Below the pieces are notes generated by a model. That model did not search any database and had not been told where the DNA came from. It saw only the letters and a list, made by a program, of their open reading frames with translations. Shown one piece after another: positions 1-5,359 of a stretch of DNA of 5,359 bases. The position numbers and the translations under genes are program-made. Numbering within the stretch: the first letter of the stretch is position 1; the number at the start of each line of letters is the position of its first letter. Origin of the DNA: Lentisphaerota bacterium (GTDB taxonomy: Bacteria > Verrucomicrobiota > Kiritimatiellia > RFP12 > UBA3636); assembly GCA_012511845.1 (NCBI GenBank), contig JAAZFF010000420.1:1-5359 (forward strand). The letters run 5' to 3'.

Positions 1-1
1 A

Positions 2-748
2 TTAAAAAATTGCAGAGGTATAAGTAATGTATTTGTGTTGTCTGCAGCAATTCTGGCATTGTTTTTTATTGCCGGTTGCAGTGCAGGTGATAATCTTGAT
101 AATGAAAGTGAGGGATATGGTATGATGCATGAAATGATGGTAGCACAGCAAATTGAGGCGAGAGGCATAACAAATTCAAATGTTCTGGCAGCAATGCGCA
201 AGGTGGAGCGACATCTGTTTGTGCCTGAACACTTGCAGCATTTGGCATATGGAGACCACCCTCTGCCGATCGGTGAAGGGCAGACAATATCTCAGCCGTA
301 TATAGTAGCGCTGATGACGCTGGTGATTGAACCCGATGAGAACATGAAAGTGTTAGAGATTGGAACCGGATCAGGCTACCAGGCAGCAATTTTGGCAGAG
401 TTGTGCAAAAGTGTTTACTCCGTTGAAATAGTAGAGGTTTTAGGAAAGCGGGCAAAAAGCATTTTGGCAGATTTATATGATAATGTTTTCGTGAAAACAG
501 GAGATGGATACCAGGGCTGGAGCGAACATGCTCCATTTGATGCTGTTATTGTTACCTGCTCTCCGACACATGTGCCGAAACCACTTGTGGAGCAGCTGGT
601 TGAAGGAGGAAAAATAGTTATACCTGTAGATGAAAATGGAGCTCAGGAGTTGGTTTTGCTTGTAAAAAAAGACGGGGAAATGGTGCGTAAAAATATTATT
701 CCTGTAAGGTTTGTGCCAATGGTGGACGGTAGCGGCGACACTTACTGA
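2..748 (+). CDS. pcm: Protein-L-isoaspartate O-methyltransferase with lipoprotein signal, 5' partial
   Basis: This enzyme transfers a methyl group from S-adenosylmethionine to isoaspartyl residues of aged proteins, starting their repair to normal aspartate. Numbering from the GTG at 35, the substrate-side motif GQTISQP is at 82-88, the SAM-binding motif I (VLEIGTGSGYQAA) at 106-118, an APFDAVIVT strand follows, and the C-terminus has the family RFVPMV ending. Before the catalytic domain lies a lipoprotein signal: a hydrophobic run ending in the lipobox IAGC with Cys15 (codon 77-79), then an acidic linker to about residue 29. The frame is open to the window edge, and the extra upstream codons add a Lys and an Arg typical of a signal n-region, so the true start is probably left of the window; GTG 35 has no well-spaced ribosome binding site. 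An internal ATG at 122 would give a cytoplasmic protein of 208 residues, the length of E. coli Pcm. The family call is firm; start and location are inferred. Confidence 0.93.
   Translation, partial: LKNCRGISNVFVLSAAILALFFIAGCSAGDNLDNESEGYGMMHEMMVAQQIEARGITNSNVLAAMRKVERHLFVPEHLQHLAYGDHPLPIGEGQTISQPYIVALMTLVIEPDENMKVLEIGTGSGYQAAILAELCKSVYSVEIVEVLGKRAKSILADLYDNVFVKTGDGYQGWSEHAPFDAVIVTCSPTHVPKPLVEQLVEGGKIVIPVDENGAQELVLLVKKDGEMVRKNIIPVRFVPMVDGSGDTY
110..124 (+). promoter_or_regulatory. Candidate internal ribosome binding site and ATG start for a cytoplasmic Pcm form
   Basis: GAGGG at 110-114 lies seven bases before an in-frame ATG at 122-124. Starting there removes the lipoprotein signal and linker and leaves a 208-residue protein beginning MMHEMMVAQQIEARG, which aligns with the usual start of cytoplasmic Pcm proteins. 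The site could serve as the only start, or as a second start alongside an exported form. The spacing and purine match are seen directly; use of the site is inferred. Confidence 0.4.
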
Positions 749-757
749 AAATTATGC

Positions 758-778
758 AGTTGGAAGTACGTTCCAATT
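758..778. promoter_or_regulatory. Inverted repeat between pcm and uvrB (operator or weak hairpin)
   Basis: TTGGAA at 760-765 and TTCCAA at 771-776 are perfect inverted arms around the five-base centre GTACG. A G-T pair and an A-T pair extend the stem to eight base pairs. It occupies most of the 49-base spacer and lies 20 bases before the uvrB start. No T-run follows the right arm, so it is not a classical intrinsic terminator. A repressor operator, an attenuating hairpin, or an mRNA processing or stability element are all possible. The dyad resembles LexA-type sites only loosely, in having GAA and TTC halves: the left arm reads GGAAG where a Bacillus-type box would need GAAC. Confidence 0.35.
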
Positions 779-797
779 TATGGATATTTGAAAAGCA

Positions 798-2822
798 TTG
801 AGCAAATTTAAATTAATTTCAGAATACAAACCTGCGGGCGATCAGCCCGAGGCAATAGCAGAGCTTGTAGAAGGCTTTAACAGCGGTCTGAAATCTCAGG
901 TACTTGAAGGCGTAACCGGTTCAGGTAAAACCTTCACAATGGCGAATGTCATAAAAAGTATTGACAAGCCCACGCTCGTTATATCTCATAATAAAACTCT
1001 TGCAGCTCAACTGTTCGGAGAGCTCAAGGCGTTTTTTCCGGAAAATGCTGTTGAATACTTTGTGAGCTATTACGATTACTACCAGCCCGAGGCTTATATA
1101 CTCCAAACAGATACTTATATTGCCAAAGATTCATCTGTAAATGATGAAATAGAGCGTTTCAGACTTTCTGCTACGAACTCCCTGCTGTGCCGAAGTGATG
1201 TTATAGTTGTTGCTTCCGTTTCATGTATTTATGGACTGGGCTCATCAGATGACTATATGGGAATGCCTCTTGTAATCGAAAAAAATCAGGAAATAGATCA
1301 GGATTCCATTCTTGCAAAATTGGTAGATATACAGTACACACGAAATGATTTTGAGCAGGAACCGGGAGTTTTCAGGGTGCGCGGTGATACGGTCGATATA
1401 TTCCCTTCATACAACAACAGTGTCGGTATACGTATTGAGATGTTCGGAGATTTCATTGAAGGTCTCTCCGAGTTTGATCCTGTCAGCGGCCGTACGCAGC
1501 GAAGAATGGAGAAAACTATTGTTTCGCCTGCCAAGCACTTCGTGATGCCTCATGATAAACTGCTCGATGCAATTGATGGAATTATGGAAGAATTGCGCGA
1601 TCGGGTAGCATGGTTCGAGTCTAACGGTAAGCTTCTCGAAGCACAAAGGCTGCAGCAGCGTACTATGTATGATATGGAAATGTTCAGGGAAATAGGGTTT
1701 TGCACCGGTATTGAGAACTACTCTCGCCACCTTGCAGGGCGTGCTCCGGGAACACCTGGTGAATGCCTTATCGATTATTTCAAGGAGCCGTTTCTAACAA
1801 TAATAGATGAATCACACGTTACGCTTCCGCAAATAAGAGGGATGTATAATGGTGACCAGGCTCGCAAAACAGTGCTCGTCGAACATGGGTTTCGTCTGCC
1901 TTCAGCAAAAGACAACCGGCCTTTGAACTTCGAGGAGTTCAATTCCAAAATAGAACAGATGATGTATGTGTCAGCAACTCCGGCACCATATGAGTTGTCT
2001 GTTTCAGATCAGACAGTGCTGCAGTTGATCAGACCAACGGGTCTGCTCGATCCGCCTGTGGAGGTGCGCCCGTTGAAAGGGCAGATCGATGATTTGATGG
2101 AGGAGGTAAGAATCTGCGCCGGAGAAGGGAACCGTGTGCTTGTTACAACACTTACAAAGCGTACAGCTGAGGATTTGTCGCAGTATCTTCGTGATGCAGG
2201 CTTGCGTGTCGAATATTTGCATTCTGATGTTGTTGCCCTTGAGCGTATTGAAATACTGTCGCGCTTGAGAAAAGGGGAGTTCGATGCGCTTATCGGCATT
2301 AACCTTCTCAGGGAAGGATTGGATTTGCCGGAAGTGGCTCTCGTTTCAGTTCTTGATGCCGACAAGGAGGGGTTTCTGCGAAGTGCTACATCGCTGATAC
2401 AAACTGCGGGCAGAACAGCCAGGCACGAAAGCGGGCGCGTAATACTGTATGCAGATGTCGTCACAGAATCAATGCGCACCATGATCGGAAAAACTGAATC
2501 ACGGCGGGAGCGTCAAATAGAATTCAACAAGAAGCACGGCATAACGCCGAAAAGCGTGCGGAGAACCCTGAGTGAGGGTGATGCTGTGCGCAGCGTCACC
2601 GGTGAAATTGCAAGGGATGCTGTCGCTGAAATAGGTATGGAATACGATTTGGCGATGGTGATTGAGGAAGTCAAACGGGAAATGATGGAGGCGGCAAATG
2701 CACTTGAGTTTGAACGTGCTGCAGTTCTTCGTGATGAACTTCTGGAGTTGCAGGATTCTTGCAATACAAAAGAGATTAAGGTAGAATCTGCCTATAAAAA
2801 ACAAAGCAAAAGGAAGCGCTGA
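798..2822 (+). CDS. uvrB: Excinuclease ABC subunit UvrB
   Basis: UvrB is the damage-verifying helicase-like subunit of nucleotide excision repair. It is loaded by UvrA and recruits UvrC for incision. The 674 residues match the family length (E. coli 673). Walker A is GVTGSGKT at 38-45. The beta-hairpin region begins at YYDYYQPEAY (91-100). Walker B is DESH at 337-340, followed by VTLPQIRGMYNGDQARK. The YVSATP motif and the GINLLREGLDLPEV helicase segment are present, motif VI is at 535-543, and a C-terminal UVR (UvrC-binding) motif lies at about 622-652. The start is TTG 798: an in-frame TGA at 789-791 rules out anything further upstream, and MSKFKLISEYKPAGDQPEAI is the usual N-terminus. The ribosome binding site is poor, with only GGA at 782-784 or GAAAAG directly adjacent. 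Oddities are Leu102 and Ala109 in the hairpin, and QTAGRTARH where QTIGRAARN is usual. The stop TGA shares its last base with the def ATG. Confidence 0.98.
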   Translation: MSKFKLISEYKPAGDQPEAIAELVEGFNSGLKSQVLEGVTGSGKTFTMANVIKSIDKPTLVISHNKTLAAQLFGELKAFFPENAVEYFVSYYDYYQPEAYILQTDTYIAKDSSVNDEIERFRLSATNSLLCRSDVIVVASVSCIYGLGSSDDYMGMPLVIEKNQEIDQDSILAKLVDIQYTRNDFEQEPGVFRVRGDTVDIFPSYNNSVGIRIEMFGDFIEGLSEFDPVSGRTQRRMEKTIVSPAKHFVMPHDKLLDAIDGIMEELRDRVAWFESNGKLLEAQRLQQRTMYDMEMFREIGFCTGIENYSRHLAGRAPGTPGECLIDYFKEPFLTIIDESHVTLPQIRGMYNGDQARKTVLVEHGFRLPSAKDNRPLNFEEFNSKIEQMMYVSATPAPYELSVSDQTVLQLIRPTGLLDPPVEVRPLKGQIDDLMEEVRICAGEGNRVLVTTLTKRTAEDLSQYLRDAGLRVEYLHSDVVALERIEILSRLRKGEFDALIGINLLREGLDLPEVALVSVLDADKEGFLRSATSLIQTAGRTARHESGRVILYADVVTESMRTMIGKTESRRERQIEFNKKHGITPKSVRRTLSEGDAVRSVTGEIARDAVAEIGMEYDLAMVIEEVKREMMEAANALEFERAAVLRDELLELQDSCNTKEIKVESAYKKQSKRKR

Positions 2823-2824
2823 TG
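2811..2824 (+). promoter_or_regulatory. Ribosome binding site and one-base stop/start overlap of uvrB and def
   Basis: AGGA at 2811-2814 lies within the last uvrB codons, seven bases before the def ATG at 2822. The uvrB stop and def start form TGATG, sharing the A at 2822. This arrangement supports translational coupling and fixes the def start. Confidence 0.75.
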
Positions 2825-3373
2825 AACGACAAAATAATGACATTTGGGAATCCGATCCTACGTAAACGTGCGGTGAAGATCTCAAAGGTTACACCGGAAA
2901 TAGAGTCCCTTGCTGAATCAATGCTGAAGACAATGCATCGAGCCAATGGACTTGGGCTGGCAGCTCAGCAAGTCGGCAGGACTGAAGCGATTTGCGTTAT
3001 CGATGTACCGGAAGATGCACAGGGGATTGATGCTCCTCTCAACGCATTTATAAAGATGCCCATGGTGTTGCTGAATCCCGAAGTTTCCGAGCCCAACCTG
3101 GTAGAGCGTTCAAAAGAAGGGTGCCTGAGCTTTCCCAACTTGTTTGTGGATGTAAATCGCCCGCATTCATGTACAGTCTCATACATGGGGCTCGACGGAA
3201 AACATTATAAAGTACGGGTACATGGCTTTCTTGCGCGTGCTGTAATGCATGAAGTTGATCACCTTGGCGGCGTGTTGCTTGTTGACAAACTTTCAGCTAC
3301 ACAGAAAATACTGAACCGCGGGAAGTTGCGCAGAATAAAACAGGACACCCTGGAAGATCCCGAGCAGCAATGA
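2822..3373 (+). CDS. def: Peptide deformylase
   Basis: This cytoplasmic metalloenzyme removes the formyl group from the N-terminal methionine of new proteins as they leave the ribosome. All three family motifs are visible in the 183-residue product. Motif 1 is GLGLAAQQVG at 43-52. Motif 2 is EGCLS at 99-103, with Cys101 as metal ligand. Motif 3 is HEVDH at 143-147, with His143 and His147 as ligands and Glu144 as catalytic base. The protein is slightly longer than E. coli Def (169), owing to an insert at about 64-80 and a charged C-terminal tail. Met142 stands where most deformylases have Gln before HExxH, and Gly149 follows DHL. Def commonly sits beside fmt; no fmt is seen here. The next gene overlaps its stop by four bases (ATGA), so the genes are probably co-translated. 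Identification is secure. Confidence 0.97.
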   Translation: MNDKIMTFGNPILRKRAVKISKVTPEIESLAESMLKTMHRANGLGLAAQQVGRTEAICVIDVPEDAQGIDAPLNAFIKMPMVLLNPEVSEPNLVERSKEGCLSFPNLFVDVNRPHSCTVSYMGLDGKHYKVRVHGFLARAVMHEVDHLGGVLLVDKLSATQKILNRGKLRRIKQDTLEDPEQQ

Positions 3374-4566
3374 AAAAAACTCTTGCTGAAAAGGGTGTCG
3401 TAATTTACGCTTCCGATACGGTTTTTATAGGAAAAGATGTAGATTTAACCCGTATTGAGGCAGGTGCGATCATTTACCCCGGGTGCAGGATTATCGGAAG
3501 GCATACATATATCGGTGCCGGCAGCACTATAGGTGAAGAATCCCCTGTTACAATAAAAAACTCCCAGTTGGGGTACAATGTGCGAATCGCCGGCGGTTTT
3601 CTGGAAAACACAACTATGCTCGACGGGTCGTCAGCCGGGGATGGATTCCACTCCCGCTTCGGCACCCTCATTGAGGAATTCGCCAATGTGGCTCATACTG
3701 TTGGACTCAAGCAGACAATTCTGATGCCGTATGTTACTGCTGGAAGCCTGATCAACTTTTGCGATGTTTTAATGGCAGGAGGTACTGATTCACAAAACCA
3801 TTCGGAAGTCGGCTCCTCATACGTCCATTTTAATTTTACACCTCACCAGGATAAAGCAACTGCTTCACTGCTGGGAGACGTGCCAAGGGGTGTCATGCTC
3901 GATCAGAGGCCGATATTCCTTGGAGGGCAGGGCGGGATGGTGGGACCCCGGCATGTTGAGTTCGGGACTACAGTTGCGGCAGGGTCAATACTCCGCCACG
4001 ATATAGTTGATGAAAATACATTAGTTATTGCAGGACCTGCTGCCGAATTGCACTCATGCGAATATGAACCTCGCATATTTAGAAATGATACTGTAAAAAT
4101 AGCTCAAAAGTGTCTTGTTTATCTTGGCAATATTGCAGCTTTACAAGCCTGGTATAAGTATTTCAGATCCGGGATTATGCAGAGGAGCAAATGTGGTCGT
4201 GCCTGTTATGATGGTGCCCTGGCACGCCTTGAGGAAGTCTGGGATGAACGCGTCAAGCGTTTGGAGCAACTGATCGAGAAAGTCAAGTTGTCACTCAAGT
4301 TTGCAGGAGAAAATGCAACAGGAACATCTTTTGACTCTCAAAGAAAACTCGTTTCACTTTGGCATGAGATAAAGTCAGGGATTGCTGCTGCTGAACAAAA
4401 AGATACTTCCCCGGATAAAGATATTTTGACACTGATTGAAGAAGCCGCAGGCAGAGAAACGGAAGGCAGCGTTATAAATGCTGTAAAAAATATGGACAAC
4501 AGAACAAGAAGATGTCTTACAGAATGGCTCATGAATATCTGTAATGAAGTCTCTTCGATTTTGTAA
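3370..4566 (+). CDS. Left-handed beta-helix (hexapeptide-repeat) protein, UDP-GlcNAc pyrophosphorylase/acyltransferase-like
   Basis: The 398-residue product has degenerate hexapeptide repeats from about residue 10 to 225, for example VFIGKDV at 18-24, AGAIIYPGCRIIG at 31-43 and YIGAGSTIG at 47-55. The later part includes YVHFNFTP at 151-158, LLGDVPRG, and GGQGGMVGP at 185-193 followed by a FGTTVAAGSIL coil. These resemble the beta-helix half of GlmU-type proteins, which trimerise and bind sugar nucleotides. Relatives are, as I recall, often labelled UDP-N-acetylglucosamine pyrophosphorylase, but the N-terminal Rossmann nucleotidyltransferase domain is absent, so that activity is not supported. 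From about 235 onward the protein looks helical, with a probable coiled coil at about 284-310 (RLEEVWDERVKRLEQLIEKV). It could be an acyltransferase, a sugar-phosphate-binding protein or a scaffold. The ATG overlaps the def stop as ATGA; its own ribosome binding site is weak, so coupling to def is likely. The fold is well supported, the function is not. Confidence 0.8.
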   Translation: MKKTLAEKGVVIYASDTVFIGKDVDLTRIEAGAIIYPGCRIIGRHTYIGAGSTIGEESPVTIKNSQLGYNVRIAGGFLENTTMLDGSSAGDGFHSRFGTLIEEFANVAHTVGLKQTILMPYVTAGSLINFCDVLMAGGTDSQNHSEVGSSYVHFNFTPHQDKATASLLGDVPRGVMLDQRPIFLGGQGGMVGPRHVEFGTTVAAGSILRHDIVDENTLVIAGPAAELHSCEYEPRIFRNDTVKIAQKCLVYLGNIAALQAWYKYFRSGIMQRSKCGRACYDGALARLEEVWDERVKRLEQLIEKVKLSLKFAGENATGTSFDSQRKLVSLWHEIKSGIAAAEQKDTSPDKDILTLIEEAAGRETEGSVINAVKNMDNRTRRCLTEWLMNICNEVSSIL

Positions 4567-4580
4567 TGGTTAATCACCAT
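4566..4580. repeat. Short inverted repeat at the end of the beta-helix gene
   Basis: ATGGT at 4566-4570 and ACCAT at 4576-4580 are perfect five-base arms around TAATC, starting on the last base of the stop codon. The stem is short and no T-run follows, so I do not call a terminator. It may be chance in an AT-rich spacer, or a weak operator for rnr. Confidence 0.2.
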
Positions 4581-4597
4581 AATTTAAATAATTTAAC

Positions 4598-4611
4598 AAG
4601 GAAAAATTTTG
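4598..4611 (+). promoter_or_regulatory. Ribosome binding site deciding the TTG start of rnr
   Basis: AAGGA at 4598-4602 lies six bases before TTG at 4609-4611. The only other nearby in-frame candidate is ATG 4696, which has no ribosome binding site and would remove the basic N-terminal tail. An in-frame TAA at 4594-4596 excludes earlier starts. Confidence 0.7.
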
Positions 4612-5359
4612 AAGGGGCAAGTAAAATTTAAGGGTAGCGGCAGAAGGCGCAGAAAACATGAAAAATCGCAAGGCGGAGCAGGCGTATCAGATGAAATGAT
4701 TGCTGGCGTTATTTCCATTGCCAGAAGCGGTACAGGGTTTGTAACCCCCGATGAAGGTGGGGATGACATTGTAGTGCCCGAAGAATTCGTCGGGCAGGCT
4801 CTCAACGGTGATCGGGTTGTGCTCCGCATGATACCGCCCCGAAGGGGTGAAACACGTCCTGCCGGTAAAATAATTGAGATTATTGAGCGGAGCTCGAAAG
4901 ACATTGTCTGTACTTTGCGCAGGAACGGTTCGCATTATCTGGCTGTGCCGTTGCTCCCGAACCATAAACATTCATTTCATATTCCGGATGCCGGAGGGGC
5001 AAAGGAAAATGATCGTGTGGTAGTACGCTTTGCCTCCTGGAATAATTTTGTCGGTAACCCGGCAGCTGAAATTGTTGCAGTCATAGGTCCTGCAGACAAT
5101 CCCTCGCTTGATACAGAGTCGATTATAAGAATGTACGATCTGCCGGGAGATTTTCCGCCGGTAGTAATGCGCGAAGCAGAGGTTGTCTCCTCCAGGATGA
5201 AAATGGATGACAAACGCGAGGACTTGAGGGATAAGCTGATTATAACGATCGACCCTGCCACGGCAAAAGATTTTGATGATGCAATGTCTCTTGAAACAGA
5301 CGATGAGGGCAGACGCGTTCTTGGTGTACACATAGCAGATGTATCTCACTTTGTAACAC
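4609..5359 (+). CDS. rnr: Ribonuclease R (RNB-family 3'-5' exoribonuclease), 3' partial
   Basis: RNase R degrades RNA processively from the 3' end, including structured RNA, and takes part in mRNA decay and rRNA and tmRNA-linked quality control. The window holds 250 codons and the gene continues past the right edge. Residues 1-23 form a Lys/Arg-rich tail (GRRRRKHEK). The first cold-shock OB domain starts near 30 (GVISIARSGTGFVTPDE, then DDIVVPEEF and NGDRVV at 66-71). A second OB-like region runs from about 95 to 155. The RNB catalytic domain begins at about 207 with IDPATAKDFDD: Asp215, 221, 223 and 224 have the same spacing as the four metal-binding aspartates of RNase II (201, 207, 209, 210), and HIADVSHFV follows. 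The N-terminal winged-helix domain of E. coli RNase R is absent. The C-terminal S1 domain, which would help separate RNase R from RNase II, lies outside the window. It follows the beta-helix gene by 42 bases and is probably in the same operon. Confidence 0.93.
   Translation, partial: MKGQVKFKGSGRRRRKHEKSQGGAGVSDEMIAGVISIARSGTGFVTPDEGGDDIVVPEEFVGQALNGDRVVLRMIPPRRGETRPAGKIIEIIERSSKDIVCTLRRNGSHYLAVPLLPNHKHSFHIPDAGGAKENDRVVVRFASWNNFVGNPAAEIVAVIGPADNPSLDTESIIRMYDLPGDFPPVVMREAEVVSSRMKMDDKREDLRDKLIITIDPATAKDFDDAMSLETDDEGRRVLGVHIADVSHFVT

Noticed and set aside
66..536. 156-codon minus-strand open frame opposite pcm
   Set aside because: It lies fully antisense to the Pcm catalytic motifs, has no recognisable domain and no convincing independent start signals.
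758..780. Intrinsic terminator for pcm
   Set aside because: The stem is followed by ATTTATGG-type sequence and not by a run of T, so termination is not supported.
760..788. Possible promoter with TTGGAA as -35 and GATATT as -10, 17 bases apart, before uvrB
   Set aside because: Each box matches the sigma-70 consensus at only four of six positions, the first overlaps the dyad arm, and transcription would begin almost on the start codon.
2009..2482. 157-codon minus-strand open frame inside uvrB
   Set aside because: It is Ser/Arg/Thr-rich low-complexity sequence opposite a strongly conserved uvrB region, typical of a shadow frame.
3370..4566. Assigning glmU or a UDP-GlcNAc pyrophosphorylase activity to the beta-helix gene
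   Set aside because: The Rossmann nucleotidyltransferase domain and its signature loop are absent, so only the beta-helix similarity can be claimed.
4593..5349. Several minus-strand open frames across the right end (4593-4904, 4687-4971, 4972-5349, 4977-5333)
   Set aside because: They are antisense to the RNase R frame, which has clear OB and RNB motifs; their translations show no recognisable domain.

Overview
The window is a compact, entirely plus-strand block of bacterial housekeeping genes of moderate GC content. The order is a protein-L-isoaspartate methyltransferase (pcm), the excision-repair protein UvrB, a peptide deformylase (def), a left-handed beta-helix protein resembling sugar-nucleotide enzymes, and the first 250 codons of an RNase R (rnr) that runs off the right edge. 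I see no tRNA, rRNA, mobile element, CRISPR array or riboswitch. The host is certainly a bacterium. The lipoprotein-type N-terminus on Pcm, the two TTG starts and the beta-helix protein beside def and rnr are compatible with a PVC-group lineage (Lentisphaerota, Kiritimatiellota or similar), but that placement is an impression and not a demonstration.

Region 1-748 is pcm. Its reading frame is open to the left edge and encodes a lipoprotein signal with a clean lipobox, so the gene probably starts outside the window. A second methionine start with its own ribosome binding site would give a cytoplasmic form of 208 codons. Positions 749-797 are a 49-base spacer carrying a strong dyad just before uvrB. 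Region 798-4566 is one translation-coupled unit: uvrB and def share one base, and def and the beta-helix gene overlap by four. A 42-base AT-rich spacer then leads to rnr, which starts with TTG behind a good ribosome binding site. There is no gene-free stretch longer than 50 bases.

The genes cover damage repair and quality control of macromolecules: Pcm repairs isoaspartyl damage, UvrB repairs DNA, Def removes the N-formyl group from new proteins and RNase R degrades structured RNA. The beta-helix protein is the least understood member. I did not find a new defence or mobile system. The points most worth checking are the exported or dual-start Pcm, the stand-alone beta-helix protein embedded between def and rnr, the dyad ahead of uvrB, and unusual residues in otherwise invariant UvrB and Def motifs.
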